A stretch of 15,134 nt of DNA, from NCBI GenBank assembly GCA_012719335.1, contig JAAYAO010000483.1, positions 1 through 15,134 of the forward strand, in the 5' to 3' direction. The position numbers and the translations under genes are program-made. Numbering within the stretch: the first letter of the stretch is position 1; every line of letters starts with the position of its first letter. This document shows positions 1 to 7,399 of this stretch, in pieces. The stretch comes from Propionibacterium sp. Its GTDB lineage: Bacteria > Actinomycetota > Actinomycetes > Propionibacteriales > Propionibacteriaceae. Below the pieces are notes generated by a model. That model had not been told where the DNA came from, searched no databases, and saw only the letters and a program-made list of their open reading frames with translations.

Positions 1-1085
1 TCACCGTGATCGTGGCCGGGTTGGGGCCGGATCACGGTGGGGCCCGGCCCCAGTTGTTGTACGTCACCGGTGGCGGGCAACCGTCCGGGTTGCTGCTGGG
101 TGACCGGAACCGGGCCGGGCAGCTCGACCCGGGCGATCTGTCGGCGGCCCTGCGGGCATATCTTCTGGATCCGACCGCCGAGCAATCGTCCGGGCAAGGT
201 GGCCGCCCGCTGCGGGTGGTCGAGGGCGAGACCTCGCCCCGGGTGGCCGGCGAGTTGCTGCGGGACACCCGCAACCTCACCGACCGGGAAGCCCTGGTGC
301 CGATCGGCCTGATCGCGGCGGTTGCCCTGATGGTGCTGACGGCCGGTGCGGGCGGGTGGCGACGGCGGAGCGGTCGGTCGGGGGTGGCGGCGGTGGTTGC
401 CGCGGTGCTGGCGACCTGGCCGGCCGGGTTGCTGTTGGCCGGGGCCCTCGGCTGGTGGCGTACCGACAACCCGGCGCTGTTCGCGACCCTCGGCGCCGGT
501 GCCTGGACGGTGGCCGGCACGGTGGTGGCCCTGCTGGTGGCCCGGTGGCGGGGGTGGCCGGTGTGGCTCGCCGGGGTGGTGGTGACCGTATTGGTGGGGG
601 TGGCTCATGCCTGGATCGGGTTGCCCTGGCTGACCGGCAGCCTGCTGGACCGGGCCGGTGACGCGTCGGGTACGGCCACCGCGTTCACCGCCGGTGTGTT
701 GGTGCTGCTCGGCAACTTCGGTCGGCGCTGGTGGGCCGGCCTGCGTCGGCTCGCCGTTCCCTGGCTGACCCTGGTGGTGGCCGCCGTCGGTGCCGCGGCC
801 GTGTTCTGGCGGGTACGGGCCGAGGCCGAGTGGGCCGAGCACCTGATGATTCTGCTGGGCCTGGGTGCCTGGACGGTGGTGCATGCCTGGCTGGCCCCGG
901 GCCCGGCCCGTGCGGAGTTCGGTCTGCCCGGCCTGCGGGTGCCGGTGCTGGTGGCCACCGCGGTGATCGCGGTGGTGGCCCCCGACCCGGTGTGGGCCTG
1001 GCTGATCGGCGCCCTGACCTTCGCCTCGGTGGCCGCCGCGGCGCGGATCACCGACCTTCCCGAGCCGCTGCCGGCCGAGGGTTGA
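1..1085 (+). CDS. Integral membrane protein, C-terminal part (5' end outside window)
   Basis: The frame is open to the left edge, so the start lies upstream and about 360 residues are visible. The first ~90 visible residues are soluble, with VIVAGLG near the start followed by a loop with LLYVTGGGQPSGLLLGD and then LDPGDLSAALRAYLLD. This layout resembles the end of the alkaline-phosphatase-like domain of large actinobacterial membrane proteins (a 'valid until judged / theatre of T-L-R' region before the membrane part); that family link is inference from pattern only. From about residue 97 on there are eight or nine hydrophobic segments (about 97-115, 125-148, 158-180, 184-206, 224-241, 249-268, 280-297, 310-347) separated by short Arg-rich loops. 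It ends at TGA 1083-1085, one base from the convergent stop of the dioxygenase gene. The membrane topology is well supported; the function is not. Confidence 0.75.
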   Translation, partial: TVIVAGLGPDHGGARPQLLYVTGGGQPSGLLLGDRNRAGQLDPGDLSAALRAYLLDPTAEQSSGQGGRPLRVVEGETSPRVAGELLRDTRNLTDREALVPIGLIAAVALMVLTAGAGGWRRRSGRSGVAAVVAAVLATWPAGLLLAGALGWWRTDNPALFATLGAGAWTVAGTVVALLVARWRGWPVWLAGVVVTVLVGVAHAWIGLPWLTGSLLDRAGDASGTATAFTAGVLVLLGNFGRRWWAGLRRLAVPWLTLVVAAVGAAAVFWRVRAEAEWAEHLMILLGLGAWTVVHAWLAPGPARAEFGLPGLRVPVLVATAVIAVVAPDPVWAWLIGALTFASVAAAARITDLPEPLPAEG

Positions 1086-1086
1086 A

Positions 1087-1875
1087 TCAGCCGAACACCC
1101 AGCAGGACATTTCCACCCCGAGCACCGGTTCGGCGAAGAAGGCCCGGCCGGGATCGTCCGCACCGGCCCCGGCCGCCACGTGCAGCGGAATCAGGTGCTC
1201 CTCGCGCGGGTGGGCGTACTGTCCGCCCGGGGCCCCGGCCCAGTCGGCCAGCGCCTTCTCCCGGGCCGGGCCGGGGGTGGGCAGCACCTCGTGCAACCAC
1301 CGATCGAAGTCCGTGGCGGCCTGTTTCGCGGCCGGGCCACCCCCGGACAAGTTGTGGTAGCTCGACCCGCTGCCGACGATCAGCACGCCCTCGTCCCGCA
1401 ACGGCGCCAGCGCCCGACCCATCGCGACGTGAGCGGCCGGGTCGAGCCCCGCCTGCAATGACATCGCCACCACCGGCACGTCCGCGTCGGGATAGGAGAC
1501 CAACAACGGAATGAACACCCCGTGGTCCCAACCCCGTTGCACCGTCCGGGCAGCGATGCCGGCCCCGTCCAACAGGGAGCGCACTCGTTCGGCCAGGGCC
1601 GGGTCACCCGGGGCCGGGTAGCTCAGCCGGTAGGTGTGCGGCGGGAAACCGTAGTAGTCGAAGACCAGTTCGGGGGAGGCCGCCGCCTCGATCGACACCG
1701 GCTGGTCCTCCCAGTGTGCCGACACCACCAGGATCGCCTGCGGCGGCTCCGGCAGCAGGTCGGGCACCGACTCCAACCCGGCCCGCAGGCCGTCCCAGGC
1801 GTCGGCCGGGCTCCACTCCATGAAGAAGCACGGGCCGCCACCGTGGGTCAGAAAGATCGTGGGCATGCGCGTCAT
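1087..1875 (-). CDS. ygiD: YgiD/DODA-type extradiol dioxygenase family protein
   Basis: The protein is 262 aa from the ATG at 1875, the length of E. coli YgiD. It belongs to the LigB-like class III extradiol dioxygenase superfamily, whose members open catechol rings (4,5-DOPA in characterised YgiD/DODA enzymes) using a metal ion in the cytoplasm. Family motifs seen, in order: THGGGP (H11), SAHWE (H54), DYYGFPPHTY (about 74-82), WDHGVFIPL (H118), SSYHNLSGG (H174) and HPREEHLIPL (H222, H227). H11, H54 and one of the last histidines are the likely metal ligands by family knowledge. Two other starts are in frame: an upstream GTG at 1899 and an inner ATG at 1866. I chose 1875 because a CATAAT hexamer ends 7 bases before it and no Shine-Dalgarno is present, which fits a leaderless message. 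The physiological substrate cannot be told from sequence. It is convergent with the membrane protein gene and divergent from the broken surface-protein gene. Confidence 0.88.
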   Translation of the reverse strand: MTRMPTIFLTHGGGPCFFMEWSPADAWDGLRAGLESVPDLLPEPPQAILVVSAHWEDQPVSIEAAASPELVFDYYGFPPHTYRLSYPAPGDPALAERVRSLLDGAGIAARTVQRGWDHGVFIPLLVSYPDADVPVVAMSLQAGLDPAAHVAMGRALAPLRDEGVLIVGSGSSYHNLSGGGPAAKQAATDFDRWLHEVLPTPGPAREKALADWAGAPGGQYAHPREEHLIPLHVAAGAGADDPGRAFFAEPVLGVEMSCWVFG

Positions 1876-1882
1876 GAACGCG

Positions 1883-1909
1883 ATTATGCCCGTCCCCACA
1901 AAGCGACAA
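1883..1909 (-). promoter_or_regulatory. Probable leaderless promoter of the dioxygenase gene
   Basis: On the minus strand a CATAAT -10-like hexamer (1883-1888) ends 7 bases before the ATG at 1875. A TTGTCG -35-like hexamer lies at 1904-1909, 15 bases upstream of the -10. Transcription would start at or next to the A of the ATG. The -10 departs from TANNNT in its first bases, so this is the weakest of the five such sites in the window. Confidence 0.45.
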
Positions 1910-1916
1910 ATCTACT

Positions 1917-1928
1917 GGAGAGTGTACA
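1917..1928 (+). repeat. Left copy of 12-bp imperfect direct repeat
   Basis: GGAGAGTGTACA lies just left of where the surface-protein reading frame begins to look protein-like. A copy with one mismatch (GGAGAGTGTGCA, 4535-4546) lies just right of its end. See the right copy and the finding on the flanks. Confidence 0.5.
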
Positions 1929-2616
1929 AAGTCGGACCAGGGCGATAAGGTCCCCGTCCACCTGCCTCGCCACCTCGCCCGATGTCGACGGGAACACCGT
2001 GGACTCCCTGTCCTCGGTATCCGAGGACGGCCGCACCCTGATCTGCAACCTCGGCACCCGCGTCCAGGGCACTGCCGAACTCAGCTTCGCCGGTGTGCTG
2101 GCCGATGGGCCCGCCGGCTCCGAGGTCGGTGCCGCCGGAACATTCCGGGGGCACACGGTGGAGCTGCCGAAGATCCCGATCACCAACGAGTTCACGATGG
2201 ACGCCAAGTTCGACGGCGGCGCTCCGTCCTCGTACACCGGCACCAATCCCAGCACGAAGCAGTTCCTGGAGTTCCCCTTCTCGGTCAGCCACGGTCGGCA
2301 TACTCCGGCCGGCCCCGATTCGGTGACCTACGAGCTGGAGATCGCGCACACCGGTCAAGCGACCAACCCCGAGGTCGAATTGCGCGGTGACCCCGCCTGC
2401 GTGCCGAACACCCGCATCCAGTCGGGCTACCCGTATTCCGGCACCGACCAACCGGCCGATCAGACCACCCGCTTCCCGTCCTGCACCCTCACCAAGACCG
2501 GCCCGACGACCTTCCAGCTCACCCTGTCGGGGCTCAACTACAGCGAGGGCCCCGCGAAGGACTCCAATGGTCAGCCGTTGCCGGTGGAGATGGACGTCAT
2601 TGCCGCCGGCACCATG

Positions 2617-2619
2617 TAG
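2617..2619 (+). other. In-frame amber stop inside the surface-protein gene
   Basis: ATG-TAG-TTG interrupts an otherwise open frame with the same protein style on both sides. One base change (for example from TTG or CAG) would explain it. A TTG codon follows directly and could allow reinitiation, but no Shine-Dalgarno precedes it. Confidence 0.85.
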
Positions 2620-4380
2620 TTGCAGGTCGACTACCGCAACCGCGGCGGCACGGTGTCGTTGACCGCGTCCACCCCGACCTACACCAGCGCCGATGGTCAG
2701 ACCGCGGTCGATGACGCGGCCAACAACACCAACGCCGCACCGATCACCCGCGGCACCTGGACCGGTGGCTGGATCGTGGCCGCGCAGCGTCCCGAGGCCT
2801 ACCCGGGGACGCCGTGGACGGACACGTCCCGCGCTCCCGCCGGCGCCACCGTGATGTCGGTCAGCGGAGAGATCGCCCCGCACAGTTACCAGATCGCCGC
2901 CGACAACTGGATGTGTCAGGTGCTGGACACCGACCACGTCACCTTCCAGGACGCGTGGTTGGCCATCGACGGAAACGCGCAGCCGCTGGTGTACTACGAC
3001 AAGGACACCTACGACGGTGACCTGTGGTACTACACCGGTGACCTCGTCGACCCGATCAGTGGTGAACCGGTCGGACCCAACGAGTTCGCGTGCGGTGGCA
3101 CCACCGAGCGTGGCGTTCCCGAGGCCGGTAACCCGCCGGGCTGGTCCACCACGCCGCCGGCGGATCTGTCCACCGTCAAGGCGATCAAGGTGCACCTGTC
3201 GCATGACATGCGGGGCACGATCACCACGCAGAACAGCGTGGCCTACTTGGTGGTGGAGCAGCAGATCAAGGCGGATACCCCGCTCGGTACCGACATCTGG
3301 GCGTGGACCCGCACCCTGCGGGAAGGTCAGCGCGATTGGTCCTGGGCGGACGACAGGACGAAGGCGCTCTACGACCACAGCTACAACCCCGCGGATGTCA
3401 AGGCCTACGGCACCCTCACCCCGGATCTGCAGTACCCCTACGCCGGGCCCGGCCGGGACGTCCTGCGCGTGGTCGGCTCGGAGCCCCTGGTCGAGAAGGA
3501 GATCGCCAAGAACGAGTACGCCCCGGGGCAGACGGTCGACTACACCGTGCACTACGGCCTGGAGTCGAACATGGCCGACCCGGCCCCCGACCAGGTGGTG
3601 GTGACCGACACCCTGCCGGCCGGGATGAGCTACGTACCCGGCAGCGCCTCCCCCGAACCCGAGATCACCGAGAGCTCCACGGGGCAGGTGCTGACCTGGA
3701 CCATCGACAACGTGATGCCCAACGAGCCGTTGGCCGAGTTGGCCTTCCGGGCCGAGGTGGCCGCCGATGCCGAACCGGGCAGCGTGCAGGTGAACACTGT
3801 CTCGGCCGCCAGCCAGGGCATCACCCGCACGGCGACCGCACAGTTCATCGTCCCCAACTCCGGGTACACCACGCTGATCAAGGACAGCACCGACGATGAG
3901 ATCCTGATCCCCGATTCGGGTGTGATCGACAGCTCGTGGACCACCACCTTGACCTCCCGGGACCCGAACGTGTCCGAGGCCACCGACATGATCGACATCC
4001 TGCCGTTCGTCGGCGACGGACGCGGTACCTCCTTCACGGGGACTTTGACGGTGACCGAGGTGCAGGCCCCCGAGGGGGCGACGGTGTACTACACCACCGA
4101 GGAGCCGGCCACCCTCAATGAGGATCCCACCCACGCGTCCAATGGTTCCTTCGCCGAACCCTCGTCGATCTGGTCGACCGAGTTCACCGCCGAGGCCACC
4201 GCGATTCGTGTCGTGGCGGGGCCGCTGGCCCACGGGGATCAGCAGCAGACCGTGATCTCGGTGCGGTTGACCGATGCCACGGTCGATGACGTGCTGGTCA
4301 ATACCGCCGTGGGACGGGCCGAGAGCACCGAAATGCGGATGCGTACCTCGGATCGCTTCCGGGTGACCACTGATGTCACC

Positions 4381-4491
4381 CCGACGCCGGAGCCGACACC
4401 GACCCCGGAGCCGACCCCGACCCCGACACCGACCCCGGAGCCGACACCGACGACGACCCCGACCCCAACACCGCCGAAGAAGCCGACGACG
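4381..4491 (+). repeat. Low-complexity Pro/Thr/Glu-coding repeat (cell-wall spacer)
   Basis: The stretch is built from CCGAC and CCGGAG units coding for PTPTPEP-type repeats. It includes an exact 23-base direct repeat at 4393-4415 and 4423-4445, offset 30 bases (10 codons). Such regions span the peptidoglycan in sortase-anchored proteins and change length by slippage or recombination. Confidence 0.85.
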
Positions 4492-4512
4492 ATGCCGGTC
4501 ACGGGGGCGGTG

Positions 4513-4534
4513 GGCCCGGCCTGACGGCCGGGCC
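4513..4534 (+). terminator. Perfect hairpin spanning the surface-protein stop codon
   Basis: GGCCCGGCC (4513-4521), loop TGAC, GGCCGGGCC (4526-4534) form a perfect 9-bp all-GC stem. The loop contains the TGA stop of the surface-protein frame (4522-4524). No T-run follows, so this is a terminator-like structure of the kind common in high-GC actinobacteria, not a canonical rho-independent terminator. It would shield pepN from upstream transcription. Confidence 0.55.
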
Positions 4535-4546
4535 GGAGAGTGTGCA
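4535..4546 (+). repeat. Right copy of 12-bp imperfect direct repeat
   Basis: GGAGAGTGTGCA starts at the base after the hairpin and matches 1917-1928 in 11 of 12 positions, in the same orientation. The two copies bracket the surface-protein fragment. It may be a mark of insertion or recombination, or chance. Confidence 0.5.
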
Positions 4547-4584
4547 TTGGGCCGAGCTCGGACGGACGTGATTGACTCGCCGCT

Positions 4585-7221
4585 GTGAGCAGCGCAAACC
4601 TGACCCGAACCGAATGCCGCGAACGCAGTGCGATCGTCGAGCCGAGCAGCTACGACGTGCACCTCGATGTGAGCGCGGCGGCGGACCGTGACCGGACGGA
4701 GTTTCCGGTCACGGTACGGATCAGGCTCACCGCCACCCAGCCCGAGACCTGGCTCGACTTCATCGGGGCCGGCGTCGATGAGGTGCAGGTCAACGACCAG
4801 CAGATCGACACCGACTGGGACGGGGCCCGGCTGGCGCTCACCTGCCTGCGAGCCGACGGCTCGACCAATGTCGTCCGGGTGCGGGCCCGGGCCCACTACT
4901 CACACAGTGGGCAGGGCCTGCACCGGTTCTTCGATCCGGCCGACCACGAGACCTACCTCTACTCCCATGCCGCCCCCGCCGATGCCCGCCGGATCTTCCC
5001 GGTCTTCGACCAGCCCGATCTGAAGGCGTCGTTCGTGGTCGGTGTGACCGCGCCGCAGGACTGGTTGGTGCTCGCCAACCAGCCGGAGGTGCACGCCGAG
5101 ACCGAGGAGGAGCTCACCACCCGGTCGTTCGCGCCGAGCCCGCCGATGTCGAGCTACCTGGTGGCGGTCGCGGCCGGCCCCTGGCATCGGGTCGAGGACG
5201 AGTGGTCGATGGACATGCACGGCCAGCGGGTCGAGGTGCCCCTGGGCATCTGGTGCCGCCGGTCGCTGGCGGAGTACCTCGACCCCGAGGACATCTTCAC
5301 GATCACCAAACAGGGCCTGAGCCACTACCACGAGCTCTTCGACTACCCCTACCCGTGGACCACCTACGACCAGATCTTCGTGCCCGAGTACAACCTCGGT
5401 GCGATGGAGAACCCGGGTTGTGTGACCTTCAACGAGAAGTTCATCTTCCGCTCGGTGCCGACCCGGGCGCAGTACCAGAGCCGGGCGAACGTGATTCTGC
5501 ACGAGATGGCGCACATGTGGTTCGGTGACCTGGTCACCGCGCGCTGGTGGGACGACATCTGGCTGAACGAATCCTTCGCCGAGTACATGGGCACCGCGGT
5601 GAGCGCCGACGCCACCCGGTTCACCGACGCCTGGATCCCGTTCGCCGACCAGCGCAAGTCCTGGGCCTACACCGCCGACCAGTTGCCCTCCACCCTCCCG
5701 ATCGTCGCCGACATCGTCGACCTCGAGGCCGCCGACCAGAACTTCGACGGCGTCACCTACGCCAAGGGCGCGTCGGTACTGAAACAACTGGTGCACTGGG
5801 TCGGCGAGGATGCCTTCTTCGAGGGCGTCCGCAGGTACTTCCGCACCCACGCCTTCGGCAACGCCACGCTGGCCGATCTGCTGGCGGAACTGGAAGCGGC
5901 CTCCGGTCGGGATCTGAAGGCCTGGTCGGACGCCTGGCTGGAGACCAGCGGGCCGTCCCTGCTGCGCGCGGAATGGCTGCCCGGGGACGGGGAGAAGCGC
6001 ACCCTGCGGGTGAGCCAACAGGTGGACGACCAGCACCCCCTGCGCCCCCACCTGTTGGCGGTCGGACGCTACGAACTGGTCGACGGCGAACTGGTGCGCG
6101 TCGAACGTGCCGAGGTGGAACTGGCCGGGGAGCATGCCGATGTCGAGTTCGCACCCGCCGAGGCGGAGGAACTGGTGCTGGTCAACGATGACGACCTGAC
6201 CTACGCCCGGGTGGTGCTGGACGAAGCCTCGACCGGGGTCGCGCTGCAGCGACTCGGTCAAGTACCCGACACGATGGCGCGGGCCCTGATCTGGTCGGTG
6301 CTGTGGGAAGCCACCCGCGACGCCGAACTGTCCGCGGTCGCCTTCCTGCGGGCCGTCCTGCGCCACGGCCCCGCCGAGGTGGACGCGGCGGTGCTGCAGG
6401 CCCAAACCGTGCGGGCCGCGCAGGCCGTGGAACGGTACCTGCCGGCCGAACTGCGCCAAGCTGCCCGGGAGGACTGGTTCACCGGGGCCCGGGCGCACGC
6501 CGAAGCCGCCGAACCCGGTTCCGACGCCCAACGCATCTGGGCCCGCGCGGCGATCAGCGCCGGCGGGGTGGTGCCGCTGGCCGCACCCTGGCTCTTCGCC
6601 CAACTGGACGATGCCGAGGCCGAGGACCTCGCCGTACCGGCCGATGCCACCGAAGTGGACGAGGAACCGGTCGGACGGGTCGAGGGCCTGGTGATGGATC
6701 ACGAACTGCGTTGGCTGGCGCTGCAGTCCCTGGCCGGGCTGGGGCAGGTGGTCGAAGCCGACCTGGCCGCGGAACTCGACCGGGACCACACCGCCTCTGG
6801 CGAGGTGGCGCAGTTGCGCGCCCATGCCGCGCAGCCGCTGGCCGAGATCAAGGCCCACACCTGGAGCCGGCTGCACACCACGGGGGAGTGGTCCAACGCC
6901 CAGGTCGACGCCGCCATCGCCGGGCTCACCCACCCCGAGCCGGAACGGATGATCGACTACTTCTGCGACCGCTACTTCGACTCCCTGGAACAGGTCTGGC
7001 GGGACTTCCCGATCGAGCTGTCCCAACGACTGGTGCGCGGCCTGTTCCCCGGCGCGCAGGACTTGACCGAGGAGGGCCCCGACGCCCACCCGATCGTGGC
7101 CACCACCGAACACTGGTTGGCCGAACACCCGGACGCCCCGGCCGCCCTGCGTCGGATCGTGGTCGACGAACTCGACCAGTTGCGCCGTTCCCTGCGGGCC
7201 CAGGCGACGGCGTTGCGCTGA
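4585..7221 (+). CDS. pepN: Aminopeptidase N (M1 family zinc metallopeptidase)
   Basis: An 878-aa cytoplasmic M1 aminopeptidase that removes N-terminal residues from peptides in the last stages of protein turnover. The N-terminal beta domain (about 20-215) is followed by the catalytic domain with GAMEN at 272-276 (exopeptidase substrate binding) and HEMAH at 306-310. The third zinc ligand E329 sits in NESFAEYMG, and the proton-donor tyrosine Y392 in TYAKGASVL. Every catalytic residue is present and the HExxH-18-E spacing is exact. The remaining ~480 residues, including a helical C-terminal part from about 530, match the ERAP1_C-like domain, and total length is normal for actinobacterial PepN. 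The start is GTG 4585; the frame upstream offers nothing better and there is no Shine-Dalgarno. A weak TTGGGC (4547-4552) and GATTGA (4570-4575) pair with 17-base spacing may be the promoter. The gene stands alone between the stop-spanning hairpin and its own terminator. Confidence 0.96.
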   Translation: MSSANLTRTECRERSAIVEPSSYDVHLDVSAAADRDRTEFPVTVRIRLTATQPETWLDFIGAGVDEVQVNDQQIDTDWDGARLALTCLRADGSTNVVRVRARAHYSHSGQGLHRFFDPADHETYLYSHAAPADARRIFPVFDQPDLKASFVVGVTAPQDWLVLANQPEVHAETEEELTTRSFAPSPPMSSYLVAVAAGPWHRVEDEWSMDMHGQRVEVPLGIWCRRSLAEYLDPEDIFTITKQGLSHYHELFDYPYPWTTYDQIFVPEYNLGAMENPGCVTFNEKFIFRSVPTRAQYQSRANVILHEMAHMWFGDLVTARWWDDIWLNESFAEYMGTAVSADATRFTDAWIPFADQRKSWAYTADQLPSTLPIVADIVDLEAADQNFDGVTYAKGASVLKQLVHWVGEDAFFEGVRRYFRTHAFGNATLADLLAELEAASGRDLKAWSDAWLETSGPSLLRAEWLPGDGEKRTLRVSQQVDDQHPLRPHLLAVGRYELVDGELVRVERAEVELAGEHADVEFAPAEAEELVLVNDDDLTYARVVLDEASTGVALQRLGQVPDTMARALIWSVLWEATRDAELSAVAFLRAVLRHGPAEVDAAVLQAQTVRAAQAVERYLPAELRQAAREDWFTGARAHAEAAEPGSDAQRIWARAAISAGGVVPLAAPWLFAQLDDAEAEDLAVPADATEVDEEPVGRVEGLVMDHELRWLALQSLAGLGQVVEADLAAELDRDHTASGEVAQLRAHAAQPLAEIKAHTWSRLHTTGEWSNAQVDAAIAGLTHPEPERMIDYFCDRYFDSLEQVWRDFPIELSQRLVRGLFPGAQDLTEEGPDAHPIVATTEHWLAEHPDAPAALRRIVVDELDQLRRSLRAQATALR

Positions 7222-7223
7222 CG

Positions 7224-7263
7224 CCGTAGCGGCCTGCTTCGCTGCGGATACTTGGTTTCTTCC
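7224..7263 (+). terminator. Intrinsic terminator after pepN
   Basis: CCGTAGCG (7224-7231) pairs with CGCTGCGG (7240-7247), an 8-bp stem with one G-U wobble and an 8-base loop. It begins three bases after the pepN stop. The tail ATACTTGGTTTCTT is the most T-rich stretch nearby, as expected for a rho-independent terminator. Confidence 0.7.
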
Positions 7264-7387
7264 CGGAGATCGGTCGCTGGGTGCCCCCTGCTCTTCAAGG
7301 GCAACGATTTCGGGCAGACGGACATCGCGGGCGTGCTCTGGACAGATCTGCAGGTGGCAGCGAATCCCGCCCCACCGCGGGAGGGCA

Positions 7388-7393
7388 TAGGAT
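7388..7393 (+). promoter_or_regulatory. -10 element of a probable leaderless purL promoter
   Basis: TAGGAT fits the actinobacterial TANNNT -10 and ends 6 bases before the GTG at 7400, so the start codon coincides with the expected transcription start. GGGAGGG at 7379-7385 ends 14 bases from the GTG, too far for a Shine-Dalgarno. No clear -35 is visible. The preceding intergenic bases (7264-7387) hold only short palindromes (CAGATCTG 7343-7350; CCCGC/GCGGG 7366-7381), and I see no riboswitch. Confidence 0.65.
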
Positions 7394-7399
7394 CGCCCC

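Larger units (their letters stand above)
1930..4524 (+). pseudogene. Broken cell-wall surface protein gene (DUF11 domain, Pro/Thr spacer, LPXTG-like remnant)
   Basis: One reading frame runs about 865 codons through this stretch, interrupted only by TAG at 2617-2619. Residues on both sides of the TAG read as one continuous protein (AAGTM, stop, LQVDYRNRGG). The 5' end is missing: no ATG occurs in frame until well inside the protein, there is no signal peptide, and the visible part begins inside a domain (SEDGRTLICNLG, about 2020-2055). Downstream are Tyr/Trp/Asp-rich beta-type segments (2620-3470), then a DUF11-type domain (about 3478-3858) with the signature GQTVDYTVHY and VVTDTLPAGMSYVPGSA. 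A further beta-type domain (about 3860-4370) and a Pro/Thr/Glu spacer (4381-4491) follow. The end is MPVTG (4492-4506), an LPXTG-like sorting motif, then AVGPA and TGA, with no membrane segment or basic tail in any frame. By family knowledge such proteins are secreted, sortase-anchored adhesins. This copy lacks the entry signal and the anchor, so it is probably dead. An alternative for the TAG alone is a sequencing error or readthrough, but that would not restore the two ends. Confidence 0.8.

Noticed and set aside
1999..2619. GTG at 1999 as a genuine start of a short surface protein
   Set aside because: It lies inside a domain, has no signal peptide and no ribosome binding site, and is better explained as part of a 5'-truncated gene.
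4381..4491. Short direct repeats that might suggest a CRISPR array
   Set aside because: There are no unique spacers of even size. The units are codon-periodic and encode a Pro/Thr cell-wall spacer in frame with the surface protein.
4552..4561. Palindrome CCGAGCTCGG upstream of pepN as an operator
   Set aside because: It is only 10 bp with no symmetry in the flanks, and such GC palindromes are frequent in this composition.
4507..4590. A frameshift hiding the missing membrane anchor after MPVTG
   Set aside because: I translated both other frames after MPVTG; neither gives a hydrophobic segment followed by basic residues.
1912..4896. Very long minus-strand open frame (about 990 codons) opposite the surface-protein gene and the pepN start
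   Set aside because: Its translation is Gly/Arg/His/Val-rich with no domain sense, and it mirrors the third-position GC bias of the plus-strand genes. Long antisense frames are normal in DNA this GC-rich.
7264..7387. Possible purine-related riboswitch before purL
   Set aside because: I see no purine, PreQ1, ZTP or glycine aptamer pattern, and the -10 directly before the GTG leaves no leader to hold one.
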